Assembly (NCBI GenBank): GCA_019116785.1
Contig: DXAZ01000037.1
Span: forward strand, 1 to 59,038
DNA from: Candidatus Atopostipes pullistercoris
GTDB lineage: Bacteria; Bacillota; Bacilli; Lactobacillales; Carnobacteriaceae_A
DNA length: 59,038 nt
Direction of reading: 5' to 3'
Shown here in pieces: positions 23,344 through 32,954 of the stretch. The translations under genes were made by a program, and so were the position numbers. The stretch's first letter is position 1, and each line of letters begins with the position of its first letter. The notes beneath the pieces were generated by a model. That model was not told where the DNA came from. It did no database searches and saw only the letters and a program-made list of their open reading frames with translations.

Positions 23344-24438
23344 ATGATTAATTTGAAGATTGGGGCTAGAACATTTAAAACAAGCCTTGCAATCCTACTT
23401 GCAATGATAATACCTAGATATATCGGCTTAGAAGATGGTGTTGGATTGGCAGCAGCTGCTGTTATATTTTCTATGATGCCTTCCGTTCAAGAAACATTTG
23501 ATAAAATAGGAAGTCGGATGATATCTAATATTATTGGAGGTATCATTGCGTTTTTAATATCAAATTATATTGGTGATAGTAGCTTATTGATTGCAGTGGC
23601 TTCTGCTGTGCTAATTGCTATTTTAAATCAATTAAACTTAGGTAATATGATTGGACTTTCAACATTAACAACAATTAATGTTATGTTGTATCCAGGAAGT
23701 AATATTTTGCTAACAGCCATTCAACGAGTGGCAGCAACATTAGTAGGAGTGTTGATTGCCTTTTTTGTTAATACTTTTGTGCTTCCACCAAAATATGATG
23801 TGAAATTTTATCAATTAACGGTAAGTTTAACCGATAATTCAACGAAATATGTACGTTCTATGTTAAGAAAAAATGCTCAATTTCCTATAATGTCAGAAGA
23901 TTTAAAACAATTAAATAAAGACCTTCGAACTTTGAATAAATATCATAAATATATGATGGATCCTGTTTATAAACGATTTATCAGTTCAAAATATTATTCA
24001 TTATTACGATTTTTAGTAGTGTGTAGACAATCTATTAAAGTAAATCAAATTCTTTACGAAGTAGCTTTTATCATGCACGAATCAGAAAATACTATCAATC
24101 ATTTACCAAAGGAATTACGAACATTGATACGTGAACGTATGGAAACTTTAATGACTGCCCATGAACAAATTTTATTAAAATGGAATGGTCGTGTTCTTCC
24201 AGAAAATGTAAACTTTATGAAATATAAAAATGATTTACGAAAATCTTTCATGGAAGCTTTTTATTTAGAAGCTTCTACTGAAGAAGCGATGGAGTATGAT
24301 TTTTCTAAAGGAAATGATTTATTAAGAATTATGACCACAATTTTTGAATATGATAAGGAACTTCAACATTTTAATAAATTAACAAACAGTTTTGTTAAAT
24401 ATAAAAGAGACGATCAAATAAAATATAAATATGACTAA
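23344..24438 (+). CDS. Aromatic acid exporter (ArAE/FUSC-like) family membrane protein
   Basis: About 364 aa. The N-terminal half holds five to six hydrophobic helices (residues about 10-155) with IGARTFKTSLAI and FSMMPSVQETFDKIGSRMIS, a pattern of DUF939/ArAE_1 proteins. The C-terminal half is soluble and alpha-helical (DUF939_C-like). The family name comes from E. coli AaeB, but substrates of the Firmicutes members are untested. The start is uncertain: ATG 23344 and TTG 23353 share a weak AAAGAGAG site; ATG 23314 has none. It is a single gene with its own terminator. Confidence 0.85.
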   Translation: MINLKIGARTFKTSLAILLAMIIPRYIGLEDGVGLAAAAVIFSMMPSVQETFDKIGSRMISNIIGGIIAFLISNYIGDSSLLIAVASAVLIAILNQLNLGNMIGLSTLTTINVMLYPGSNILLTAIQRVAATLVGVLIAFFVNTFVLPPKYDVKFYQLTVSLTDNSTKYVRSMLRKNAQFPIMSEDLKQLNKDLRTLNKYHKYMMDPVYKRFISSKYYSLLRFLVVCRQSIKVNQILYEVAFIMHESENTINHLPKELRTLIRERMETLMTAHEQILLKWNGRVLPENVNFMKYKNDLRKSFMEAFYLEASTEEAMEYDFSKGNDLLRIMTTIFEYDKELQHFNKLTNSFVKYKRDDQIKYKYD

Positions 24439-24459
24439 AAAATAATTTTTAAATGATTT

Positions 24460-24506
24460 AGAGTGTTAATGGAGGCGAGAGCTGAGCCATTGACACTCTT
24501 TTAATT
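24460..24506 (+). terminator. Intrinsic terminator after the ArAE-like gene
   Basis: AGAGTGT-AATGG pairs with CCATT-ACACTCT with one mismatched position, followed by TTTTAATT. Confidence 0.8.
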
Positions 24507-24527
24507 GAGTTTCATCTTTTTAAAATC

Positions 24528-24557
24528 TTACAAATATTATTCCATTTTTGTTATACT
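24528..24557 (+). promoter_or_regulatory. Promoter of queG
   Basis: TTACAA (24528-24533), 18-base spacer ending in TTTGT, TATACT (24552-24557). Confidence 0.5.
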
Positions 24558-24587
24558 AATAAAAGAATAAGGTTGGGAGGGAGTAAG

Positions 24588-25742
24588 GTGGATAATATCG
24601 CATTGAAAGAACAAATTCGCCAAAAAGCTTATGAAATTGGTATCGATAAAATTGGCTTTACTCATGCTGAACCTTTTTATGAATTGGAAAAATCCATTAC
24701 AGAACAGCATAAAAAAGGGCATCAATCTGGATTCGAACATAAAGTTCTTAAAGAAAGAATTTATCCAGAGTTAATATTCGATCAGCCCAAAACTCTCATT
24801 TCCATCGCTTTGGCATACCCTTCTAAAATAAACGATCAACCTCCAAGAGTTCGTGGAGAACGAAGAGGGGAGTTTGCACGTGCCTCATGGGGATTAGATT
24901 ATCACTTAGTTTTACAAGAGCATATTAACCAATTGGTTGATTATATGAAAAATGTATTAGGAGAAGACGCTGAATTTAAATCCATGGTGGATACAGGAGA
25001 GCTAATAGACGTAGCCGTTGCAGCTCGTGCGGGAATCGGATTTATTGGTAGGAATGGTTTATTAATTACTAAAGAGTTTGGTTCCTATGTTTATCTGGGA
25101 GAAATTATAACTAACATTCCATTTGAACCCGATCCACCAGTCGAATATGATTGTGGCGATTGCAGGCGTTGTATAGATGGTTGTCCAACGCAAGCATTAC
25201 TTGGGAATGGTGAGATGAATGCGCAGAAATGTCTTTCTTATCAAACCCAAACCAAAAATTATATGCCTAAAAAATTCAGGAAATCCATGCGAAGTGTAAT
25301 CTATGGTTGTGATATTTGTCAGATAGTTTGTCCATACAACCAAGGAATTGATTTTCACTTACATGAAGAGATGGAGCCAGATTATGAAAGGGTTCATCCA
25401 AAGTTAGAGCCGATGCTTACAATTTCGAATAAAGAATTTAAAGAACAATTTGGACAGATGGCTGGTTCTTGGCGTGGAAAGAAGCCTTTACAAAGAAATG
25501 CAATCATTGCTCTTGCCAACTATCGTGATCGGAGTGCTATACCGACTCTTTTAAAATTAATAGAAGAGGATCCCCGGCCCATGATTCGTGGAACAGCTGC
25601 ATGGGCGATTTCTAAAATGATGGAGAAAAATCCAAACAAAGAAATTATTTCTTTTTTAAAAGAAGCCATAGATAAAGAAGAAGATTCTGAAACGATTGAA
25701 GAGTTTACTGAAGCTATTAGGCGTCTTGAAGAAAATATGTAA
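24588..25742 (+). CDS. queG: Epoxyqueuosine reductase
   Basis: 384 aa cobalamin and iron-sulphur enzyme performing the last step of queuosine synthesis in tRNA. Two 4Fe-4S motifs are intact: [16 protein letters not shown] and [11 protein letters not shown]. The N-terminal part has the conserved [20 protein letters not shown] block. A HEAT-like repeat at the C-terminus ([20 protein letters not shown] and after) binds tRNA. GTG 24588 is chosen, with GGGAGG seven bases upstream. trmL follows 43 bases later and modifies the same wobble position class, so the two likely form an anticodon-modification unit. No queuosine synthesis genes are visible nearby. Confidence 0.95.
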   Translation: MDNIALKEQIRQKAYEIGIDKIGFTHAEPFYELEKSITEQHKKGHQSGFEHKVLKERIYPELIFDQPKTLISIALAYPSKINDQPPRVRGERRGEFARASWGLDYHLVLQEHINQLVDYMKNVLGEDAEFKSMVDTGELIDVAVAARAGIGFIGRNGLLITKEFGSYVYLGEIITNIPFEPDPPVEYDCGDCRRCIDGCPTQALLGNGEMNAQKCLSYQTQTKNYMPKKFRKSMRSVIYGCDICQIVCPYNQGIDFHLHEEMEPDYERVHPKLEPMLTISNKEFKEQFGQMAGSWRGKKPLQRNAIIALANYRDRSAIPTLLKLIEEDPRPMIRGTAAWAISKMMEKNPNKEIISFLKEAIDKEEDSETIEEFTEAIRRLEENM

Positions 25743-25785
25743 TAAAATATTTAATTAAAGTTAATATAGAAAGAAGATATTGTAC

Positions 25786-26292
25786 ATGAACCATATCGTA
25801 TTATATAAACCACAAATTCCACCAAACACGGGAAATATTGTAAGAACCTGTGCGGGGACGGATGCTCATTTACACTTGATTTTTCCGTTAGGGTTTAGCT
25901 TGGAAGATAGAATGCTTAAACGAGCAGGGTTAGATTATTGGAATGAACTAAAAATTACTTCTCATAAAAGCTTAAAATCTTTTTTAGAATATGCTAAGGA
26001 TGGACAACTTCATTTAGTGACTAAATTTGCTCATCAAACATATACAGATGTTGACTACTCAAACACTGATGAAGATCATTATTTCATTTTTGGTAAAGAA
26101 ACTACAGGTTTACCTGAAAAATTTATGAGAGAAAACGAGGAAAACTGTATAAGAATTCCTATGGATGACACACATATTCGTTCTTTAAATTTATCGAATA
26201 CTGTTTCTATTATTATATACGAAGCGTTGCGGCAGCAGAATTTCCAGCATATGGATTTAACGAAACACTATGAAAAAGATAAATTAGATTAG
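25786..26292 (+). CDS. trmL: tRNA (cytidine/uridine-34-2'-O)-methyltransferase
   Basis: 168 aa SPOUT-class enzyme methylating the wobble ribose of tRNA-Leu. It begins NHIVLYKPQIPPNTGNIVRT and carries the knot motifs FIFGKETTGLP and IPMDDTHIRSLNLSNTVS. Length is typical (150-170). ATG 25786 is preferred over an in-frame TTG two codons earlier. The binding site is weak (AAGAAG). It lies downstream of queG. Confidence 0.93.
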   Translation: MNHIVLYKPQIPPNTGNIVRTCAGTDAHLHLIFPLGFSLEDRMLKRAGLDYWNELKITSHKSLKSFLEYAKDGQLHLVTKFAHQTYTDVDYSNTDEDHYFIFGKETTGLPEKFMRENEENCIRIPMDDTHIRSLNLSNTVSIIIYEALRQQNFQHMDLTKHYEKDKLD

Positions 26293-26330
26293 GCTAAGTA
26301 CGAAAGTACCAATTAGGAGGAAATATACAA

Positions 26331-26975
26331 ATGACAAAATCAATTACCAAAGATGAATTAATTGTAGAAATATTCAATGCGATTACACATGGAGTTGTGG
26401 CTTTGCTTGGTGTGGTTGCAATGATTTTTCTGTTGGATAAATCATTGACTGGTCCCCAAATCGCAGTGTCTGAAGTGGTTGCATATAGTATTTATGGAAC
26501 AAGTTTAATTATGTTGTTTTTAGCTTCAACCTTATATCATAGCTTTAGCTTTTCAGCTTATAAAGATCTCTTTCAAAAAATCGATCATGCCTCCATTTAT
26601 TTATTAATTGCGGGAACCTACACTCCCTATCTAATGATTACTGTAGGGGGAGCAGTGGGCTACATCTTTTTAGCGATTGTTTGGATAGCAGCCTTAGCAG
26701 GTGTTATTTTTGAGGTTGTGTGGACTAATCGTTTCCCTAAATTAAGTACTTACTTATATTTAATTATGGGCTGGATGGCTGTCTTCTTAATTTACCCTCT
26801 ATACAAATCTCTTCCAGTGAATGGGGTTATCCTTTTATTTCTCGGGGGACTTTCTTATTCAGTAGGAACGATTTTTTATAAGATGAAACATTTAGATTGG
26901 ATGCATGTTATCTGGCATCTATTTGTGGCTGCCGGAGCTATATTTATGTATTTTAGCATTTATTTATATGTTTAA
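26331..26975 (+). CDS. Hemolysin III / PAQR family membrane protein
   Basis: 214 aa, with seven predicted hydrophobic helices. Family motifs are NAITHGVVALLG near the start, STLYHSFSF, KIDHASIYLLIAGTYTPY and HVIWHLFVAAGAIFMY near the end. Conserved His and Asp residues could bind zinc as in PAQR receptors. The B. subtilis relatives (YplQ) are linked to membrane fluidity and energy; haemolysis was shown only for a B. cereus member. AGGAGG precedes the ATG. It ends at a bidirectional terminator shared with argS. Confidence 0.92.
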   Translation: MTKSITKDELIVEIFNAITHGVVALLGVVAMIFLLDKSLTGPQIAVSEVVAYSIYGTSLIMLFLASTLYHSFSFSAYKDLFQKIDHASIYLLIAGTYTPYLMITVGGAVGYIFLAIVWIAALAGVIFEVVWTNRFPKLSTYLYLIMGWMAVFLIYPLYKSLPVNGVILLFLGGLSYSVGTIFYKMKHLDWMHVIWHLFVAAGAIFMYFSIYLYV

Positions 26976-27014
26976 AATACATAAGGATTGAATGAATATT
27001 TAAATGTAAAAATT

Positions 27015-27066
27015 AACAGCTGGCCTTCTTTTACTAGAATAGTAGAGAGAAGGCCAGCTGTTTTTA
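27015..27066. terminator. Bidirectional terminator between hemolysin III gene and argS
   Basis: AACAGCTGGCCTTCT pairs with AGAAGGCCAGCTGTT (15 bp), then TTTATG. An inner TACTA/TAGTA stem extends it. Confidence 0.92.
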
Positions 27067-27095
27067 TGTTTAATATAGAACAAAAAATAGTTAAT

Positions 27096-28796
27096 TTACA
27101 TTTCATCAGGTGCTTGAATACCCAAGATTCTTAAATCTTCTTCAAGCATTAAAGCTACAGAATATACAAGGGCTAAACGACTATCTTTTTCAGGATGGTC
27201 ATCTAGGACTCGTACATTCGCATAGAATCGGTTAAAGGCTTGGGCAACACTTAAAGCATGTTTTGCGATAATAGAAGGTTCAAACTCTCGATGTGCTCTA
27301 GTTAGAGTATCACTAAATGATTGAATAAGTTTGATAATAGACCAACTGTATTGATCGGTTAGTGAATAAGGGGTATCATCAATAAAGTCAGTTGCGTCTA
27401 CATTTGCTTTTTTCAAAATACTTAAAGCGCGGGCACGCGTATATTGGACGTAAGGCCCAGTTTCTCCTTCAAATTGAACAATTTCATCTAGATTAAAATT
27501 AAAGTCATTGCGACGATCGTGTTGTAAATCGTGGAATAAAACAGCTCCTACACCAACTTGTTCGGCAACTTCTTCTTTATTAGAGAGCGTAGGATTCTTT
27601 TCGTTGATTAATAGAAGGGCGCGTTCTACAGCTTCATTTAATACATCTTCTAATAAAACAACTTTTCCTCGACGGGTAGACATTTTTGCGCCGTCAATAG
27701 AAATTAAGCCAAAGATAATATGGTGGATATCTTCTTCCCACTCATATCCCATCTTATTCAAAACAGCTTTTAATTGATTAAAGTGGTAAATTTGATCTTG
27801 ACCAACAACATATAAGGCTTCATCGAAGTCATAGGTTCTTTTTCGATATAAAGCAGCAGCAATGTCACGAGTAATGTATAGCGTAGCTCCATCTTGCTTT
27901 TTAATTAGTGCAGGCTGTAAATCATATTCATCTAAACGCACGACTTGAGCGCCTTGATCTTCAATAAGTAGCTCTTTTTCTGTTAAAATATCTATGACTT
28001 CATCCATTTTATCATTGAAAAAGGCTTCGCCATCCATAGAATCAAAAGTAATTCCTAAGCGATCATAAATCGCGTTAAATTCATTTAAAGACTCTTTACG
28101 GAACCAGCGCCATAACTGTACGGCTTCTTCATCTCCAGCTTCAAGTTTTCGGAACCATTGACGACCAACACTTTCTAATTCTGGGTCTTCTTCTAGTTCT
28201 TCATGGAAACGAACGTATAACTCATTCAATTCAGCAATCGGGTTGGCCCGAACCTTTTCCTCATCTCCCCAAAGCTTATAAGCAGTGATTAGACGGCCAA
28301 ATTGTGTTCCCCAGTCTCCCAAATAATTAATTTTAACAGGATTATAGCCAAGTTTTTCTACAATATTCGCCAACGCATTTCCAATAACTGTAGAACGCAA
28401 ATGGCCCATAGACATTGGTTTTGCAATATTTGGAGAAGACATATCTAGGGGAATATTTCTTTTATTCCCGATATCGCTTTTCCCATAATTTTCTTTTTTA
28501 GAAAGGATTTCTCCTAATACTTCCGCGCTAACTTTTCCTTTATCTAAATAAAAATTTAAATAAGGACCTACAGCCTTAACGGAAGAAACAGCTTCAGAAG
28601 AAAAATTTTCTGCTAGATTTTCTGCAATCTCTGCCGGATTTTTACGAAAAACTTTGGCTAATTGGAAAGTAGGAAAAGCTAGGTCACCATGTTCTTCAAT
28701 TTTTGGCTTTTCAAGTAAGTGGTATATTTTATCTGTTGTTAAATGATCACTCAATTGAGTGGATAAATCTTCAGCAATTATTTTTTTATAATCCAA
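27096..28796 (-). CDS. argS: Arginine--tRNA ligase
   Basis: 566 aa class I synthetase. The HIGH-type motif lies in SPNIAKPMSMGHLRSTVIG (residues about 122-140) and the KMSK equivalent is KMSTRRG. The N-terminal add-1 domain and C-terminal DALR anticodon domain are present. The start is TTG 28796 with AGGAGG upstream (Leu codon read as Met). Unlike hisS and glyQS, no T-box lies in the leader, only a promoter. It is a single gene, convergent with the hemolysin III gene and downstream of zwf on the same strand. Confidence 0.96.
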   Translation of the reverse strand: MDYKKIIAEDLSTQLSDHLTTDKIYHLLEKPKIEEHGDLAFPTFQLAKVFRKNPAEIAENLAENFSSEAVSSVKAVGPYLNFYLDKGKVSAEVLGEILSKKENYGKSDIGNKRNIPLDMSSPNIAKPMSMGHLRSTVIGNALANIVEKLGYNPVKINYLGDWGTQFGRLITAYKLWGDEEKVRANPIAELNELYVRFHEELEEDPELESVGRQWFRKLEAGDEEAVQLWRWFRKESLNEFNAIYDRLGITFDSMDGEAFFNDKMDEVIDILTEKELLIEDQGAQVVRLDEYDLQPALIKKQDGATLYITRDIAAALYRKRTYDFDEALYVVGQDQIYHFNQLKAVLNKMGYEWEEDIHHIIFGLISIDGAKMSTRRGKVVLLEDVLNEAVERALLLINEKNPTLSNKEEVAEQVGVGAVLFHDLQHDRRNDFNFNLDEIVQFEGETGPYVQYTRARALSILKKANVDATDFIDDTPYSLTDQYSWSIIKLIQSFSDTLTRAHREFEPSIIAKHALSVAQAFNRFYANVRVLDDHPEKDSRLALVYSVALMLEEDLRILGIQAPDEM

Positions 28797-28862
28797 CCCA
28801 ATACCTCCTCATAATATTTACGATCTTATTGATCTATTCATAACGTATAAATTCGCTATGAT

Positions 28863-28891
28863 ATTATAGCAAATACGAAACTTTTCAGCAA
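28863..28891 (-). promoter_or_regulatory. Promoter of argS
   Basis: Minus strand TTGCTG (28891-28886), 17-base spacer ending TTTGC, TATAAT (28868-28863). Confidence 0.6.
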
Positions 28892-28906
28892 ATCTCACTT
28901 TTATAT

Positions 28907-28946
28907 TCAAAATTAAAGGCAAAGAATGCAGTGCATCACTTTGCCT
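28907..28946 (-). terminator. Terminator of zwf
   Basis: On the minus strand AGGCAAAG pairs with CTTTGCCT (28946-28917) and is followed by TTAATTTT. Confidence 0.7.
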
Positions 28947-28974
28947 AAATAAATCGTGTTTATGAAAGATTCAT

Positions 28975-30423
28975 TTAACTCCAAACCCAATAATCATTAT
29001 TATTTTCTAATAATTCGTTGGCTTCTGTAGGTCCGTTTGTATTTACTTCATATAAATAAAGAGGGCTCTCTGCTTTTGACCAAGCTTCACGTATGGAGTC
29101 AATATACTTCCAAGACTCGGCTAATTCATCCCAGTGTACAAAATTTGTTTTATCACCCATTAAAGCACTTAATATTAATCGTTCATAATCGTCTGGAGCA
29201 TCAGCCGATGGATTAAAGATCAAATCAATAGGCTCTAATTCAAAAGCGTGTCCAATTTGTTTATTGTTTAGTTGAAGAGAAAGTCCCTCGTTTGGACCAA
29301 TATGAATACTTAAAATATTCTCTTTAACTTCTTCAGTAGAGAAAAAGTTCATTGTGTCCTTTTTAAATACAATATTTATTTGCGTATTTTTTGCTTTCAT
29401 TCGTTTTCCTGTTCGAATATATATTGGGACACCTTCCCAATTTTCGTGGGTTGATTCAATCTTGCCAGCAATAAAGGTTTCTACGTTCGATTCAGGATCT
29501 ACTTCATGTTCAGAAACATAGTCTAAAATATCTGGATTATCTTTTGAAGTCGTATACTGACCACGCACGAAATTTTGGTTAATATTTTCTTGATTCACTG
29601 CTTTTAAATTTTTTAAAGCATCCACTTTTGCTTTGAGAATGGCTTTTGAATCATTTGAACTCGGTTCATTCATGTACAATAAACTCACAATTTGTAAAAC
29701 ATGATTTTGAACCATATCTCTTAAAGCTCCACTTTGTTCATAATAAGCTCCACGTTCTTCGACCCCCATATCTTCAGCAAGGGTAACTTGAATATTTGAA
29801 ATGAAATGTTTATTCCAAATTTGTTTGAAGAGGGGATTTCCAAAACGAAGAGCTAGAAGCATTTGAATCATCTCTTTACCTAAATAATGGTCAATTCTGT
29901 AAATTTGCTCCTCTGTAAAAGATTCTAAAATATCGTTATTTAGAGCATTAGAATTTACAAAATCTGTGCCGAAAGGTTTTTCAATAATTAAGCGATTAAA
30001 GCCATTTTCAGTAATGAGATTTTCAGCTCTTAAATGTGAAGAAACAGTTCCAAAAAGGCTTGGAGATACAGAAAGATAAAAAATACGGTTTCCTTCAATG
30101 TCGTATTTTTCGTCTAATTGATCAGCTAATTTCAATAAGGAAATATAGTTTTCAGTATCATTTACATTGTGTGATTGATAACGAAAATGGCTAGCAAACT
30201 CTTTAGCCTCTTGATCAGATTCTTTAATGTCTTGAATCGAATCATAAACCACTTCTTGGTAATAAGAATCTGACCATTCCCTACGAGCAGTTCCAATCAC
30301 TGCAAAGTTCTCATTTAAATAGTTCTTTTTGTACAATTTATATAGAGCAGGATATAATTTCCGATAAGCTAAATCACCTGTTCCACCAAAAATAATAAAC
30401 AGAGCTTTTTTATTCTGTGACAT
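28975..30423 (-). CDS. zwf: Glucose-6-phosphate 1-dehydrogenase
   Basis: 482 aa first enzyme of the oxidative pentose phosphate pathway, oxidising glucose-6-phosphate with NADP. The nucleotide-binding motif is FGGTGDLAYRKLYPALY (12-28). The active site RIDHYLGKEM is intact, as is the EKPFGTD motif. AAAAGGTG precedes the ATG. It stands as a single gene with its own terminator, divergent from cshB. Glucokinase, which provides its substrate, lies about 7 kb away in this window. Confidence 0.97.
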   Translation of the reverse strand: MSQNKKALFIIFGGTGDLAYRKLYPALYKLYKKNYLNENFAVIGTARREWSDSYYQEVVYDSIQDIKESDQEAKEFASHFRYQSHNVNDTENYISLLKLADQLDEKYDIEGNRIFYLSVSPSLFGTVSSHLRAENLITENGFNRLIIEKPFGTDFVNSNALNNDILESFTEEQIYRIDHYLGKEMIQMLLALRFGNPLFKQIWNKHFISNIQVTLAEDMGVEERGAYYEQSGALRDMVQNHVLQIVSLLYMNEPSSNDSKAILKAKVDALKNLKAVNQENINQNFVRGQYTTSKDNPDILDYVSEHEVDPESNVETFIAGKIESTHENWEGVPIYIRTGKRMKAKNTQINIVFKKDTMNFFSTEEVKENILSIHIGPNEGLSLQLNNKQIGHAFELEPIDLIFNPSADAPDDYERLILSALMGDKTNFVHWDELAESWKYIDSIREAWSKAESPLYLYEVNTNGPTEANELLENNNDYWVWS

Positions 30424-30577
30424 TTTTAATCACCTTTTCTAATTTACTTAATTCTATTTTACTTTTTATTTAAACATGAAGCAAATCTCATGAAGCAACA
30501 AATCTAAATATAAGACTAGCACTAGAAGTTCGACTTTGGTAAAATATTAAAGAACCTAGTTAGGAGAGGAATAAGGA

Positions 30578-31903
30578 ATGAAAAATAATTTTGAACAATT
30601 TAATTTAAAGCCTTTTTTATTAGAGGCAATCTCTGAATTAAATTTTAAAGAACCCACAGAGATTCAAACGGAAGTTATTACAAATATTCAATCTAATCGA
30701 GATGTTATCGCACAATCCAAAACAGGCTCAGGAAAAACACATGCATTTTTACTGCCATTACTAAATCAATTGGATCAAAAGGCAAACAATGTCCAAATAG
30801 TCATTACAGCTCCCAGTAGAGAGTTAGCTGAACAGCTCTATCAAGCCACGATTCAATTGACAAAAAAAGCACTATGGGATATTGAGGTTTCACGTTTTAT
30901 CGGGGGAACTGATAAAAATAGACAAATTGAGAACTTACAAAGTAGCCAACCTGATGTGGTTATTGGAACCCCTGGACGATTATTGGATTTGATTCAATCT
31001 AATGAATTAAAAACAAATACGGCCTATGCCTTAGTCGTAGATGAAGCGGATATGACACTGGACATGGGGTTTATTGAAGAAGTAGACCAAATAGCAGCAA
31101 CTCTTTCGCCTAATAGTCAGCTTCTTGTATTTTCAGCCACTATTCCTCAAAAATTACAACCATTTTTACAAAAATATATGAATCATCCTATTAGAATTGA
31201 AGTGGAAAATAAAGAAGTTATTTCAGATTTAATTGATAATTGGTTAATTTCAACAAAAAGTAAAGATCGGACAGAAGTCATTTATGATTTATTGACGATA
31301 GGGAACCCATATTTAGTTTTAATCTTTGCAAATACCAAAGAAAATGTTGAACAGTTAACTAAACAATTGATTGATCGAGGACTCAATGTGGGGATGTTGC
31401 ATGGTGGATTAGACTCAAGAGAACGTCGGAGAGTCATGCGAGAAATTCATAATTTAGATTATCAATTTATTGTGGCTACAGATCTAGCCGCACGAGGGAT
31501 TGATATTGAAGGAGTCTCTCATGTAATTAATGCTGAAGTTCCACAAGATTTGTCCTATTTTGTTCACCGAGTAGGACGAACAGGAAGAAATAATCTATCT
31601 GGAATTGCGATTACTTTATATTCACCTGGAGAAGAAGATGAAATTCAAACCATTGAAAATATGGGGATTACTTTTGAGGAAAAAACAATAAGAAACCACG
31701 AAATTGTTGATGCTCCTGAAAAAAGAGCGGAAAGAAAGAAACCGACAAAACCACTTGAATATGATGCTGAGATTGCAGGCTTGGTGAAGAAATCTAAGAA
31801 AAAAGTTAAACCTGGTTATCGTCGAAAAATAAGATCAAAAAGAAAAGAATTAAACAAGCAAAAGAATCGTCAAAAAAGAAAACAAAATAGAAAAAATAGA
31901 TAG
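30578..31903 (+). CDS. cshB: DEAD-box RNA helicase, CshB type
   Basis: 441 aa ATP-dependent RNA helicase. Motifs in order: Q motif FKEPTEIQTEV (22-32), Walker A SKTGSGKT, Ia APSRELAEQ, DEAD in VVDEADMTLDMGF, SAT, and HRVGRTGR near residue 330. The C-terminal 60 residues are extremely Lys/Arg-rich and should bind RNA. The opening FEQFNLKPFLLEAI resembles B. subtilis CshB, a cold-shock helicase, which is why I use that name. AGGAG lies upstream at slightly long spacing. Single gene with a terminator. Confidence 0.9.
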   Translation: MKNNFEQFNLKPFLLEAISELNFKEPTEIQTEVITNIQSNRDVIAQSKTGSGKTHAFLLPLLNQLDQKANNVQIVITAPSRELAEQLYQATIQLTKKALWDIEVSRFIGGTDKNRQIENLQSSQPDVVIGTPGRLLDLIQSNELKTNTAYALVVDEADMTLDMGFIEEVDQIAATLSPNSQLLVFSATIPQKLQPFLQKYMNHPIRIEVENKEVISDLIDNWLISTKSKDRTEVIYDLLTIGNPYLVLIFANTKENVEQLTKQLIDRGLNVGMLHGGLDSRERRRVMREIHNLDYQFIVATDLAARGIDIEGVSHVINAEVPQDLSYFVHRVGRTGRNNLSGIAITLYSPGEEDEIQTIENMGITFEEKTIRNHEIVDAPEKRAERKKPTKPLEYDAEIAGLVKKSKKKVKPGYRRKIRSKRKELNKQKNRQKRKQNRKNR

Positions 31904-31949
31904 TAATTTATTTGAAGATAAGTTCAACTTCAATCGATGAATGAATGTT

Positions 31950-31997
31950 AAAAGAGACGAAAACCCAACATGTTTTGGGGTTCCCGTCTCTTTTTTA
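31950..31997. terminator. Bidirectional terminator between cshB and DUF1189 gene
   Basis: AAAAGAGACG-AACCC pairs with GGGTT-CGTCTCTTTT, with small internal mismatches and T run. Confidence 0.88.
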
Positions 31998-32003
31998 AAT
32001 GAT

Positions 32004-32789
32004 TTAATGGGGCTTTTTTTGTTTGTCAATGCGCTTTTTCATTTCAGTAATGCTTATATAAAATAAAAATAAAGAACTGAAAAGAGTGATTTCGTATTGA
32101 TAAGCCACTTGAATTTGAAAAGCACTCAAAATTGCGATTAAAATAAAAGGTCCCATTGAAGCAAGTAAAGCAATTTTTGCATTTTGAAAGAAGGTCATAT
32201 GGGTTTTTTGAACAATTGAAAGCAAGTTGGCAAATAAAGAAATGGGTATCAGTTGAATAATATAAAAGATTAAATTAAATATAAGTAATATAATGAGAAG
32301 AAGGATATACATTCCTATAGTAAAGTTTCCCATATTATCCATTGCTTCCATTAGAGAGTCAGCAGTCAAATAAGTGAAATCGTCATATGTAAATGAATAT
32401 GTTGCATTTGCTGCATTAAAATAGATCTCATCTTTTAAAAGTCCGATAGAAATGGGAGCTGCTTGAGTAGGTATGTTTGATTCAATATCATCAGTAGTTA
32501 TTCGGTCCTCGCTATCAAAGTAGAGCATAATACTATTTGTTTGATAAATATAACTTCCCGTATCACTTTCTAATTGACCATCTACGAGTTCAAAGTCAGG
32601 AATGGATGCTTTAATTTCTTGATAGTCATCAGAAAATTGAACCGCTATGGGGAACATTTCAAAGATAGATAAAAAAGTTAAGATTAAACCAGTAAGAAGT
32701 ATCAGTGAAAAGTAGTGAGAATTTTTCATGTTTCTAGCTGTATATATTTCTTTAGGTTTAGTAAAGACGGTTTTTATATAAGTAAACAT
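32004..32789 (-). CDS. DUF1189 family membrane protein
   Basis: 261 aa. A transmembrane helix at about 29-50 is followed by an extracytoplasmic domain (about 52-155). Three more hydrophobic stretches come after it, with a short basic tail KKRIDKQKKPH. The opening FTKPKEIYTARNMK is typical of DUF1189, sometimes called maltodextrin utilisation protein MalA because of its place in streptococcal mal operons. No sugar genes are near here, so that name should not be applied. Function unknown; the layout suggests a membrane sensor or accessory protein. Confidence 0.82.
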   Translation of the reverse strand: MFTYIKTVFTKPKEIYTARNMKNSHYFSLILLTGLILTFLSIFEMFPIAVQFSDDYQEIKASIPDFELVDGQLESDTGSYIYQTNSIMLYFDSEDRITTDDIESNIPTQAAPISIGLLKDEIYFNAANATYSFTYDDFTYLTADSLMEAMDNMGNFTIGMYILLLIILLIFNLIFYIIQLIPISLFANLLSIVQKTHMTFFQNAKIALLASMGPFILIAILSAFQIQVAYQYEITLFSSLFLFYISITEMKKRIDKQKKPH

Positions 32790-32871
32790 AGCTTTCTCCT
32801 TCTGTATAAGATTGCGTACTTATTTTAGCGAAAGGAAAGCCAAAAGTAAATGAAGCCAAAAGAAATATATT

Positions 32872-32900
32872 TTGACGAATTGATGAATTTGTTATATATT
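32872..32900 (+). promoter_or_regulatory. Promoter of the ECF S-component gene
   Basis: TTGACG (32872-32877), 17-base spacer, TATATT (32895-32900). The short leader holds no recognisable riboswitch. Confidence 0.6.
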
Positions 32901-32954
32901 TAAACAAATTTTAGTACATAATAATTTAAGAGAATAGATATTTAGGAGAACAAG

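Noticed and set aside
30475-30505. Short direct repeat CATGAAGCAA upstream of cshB.
   Set aside because: Only ten bases repeated twice; no structural context, likely chance or a small duplication.
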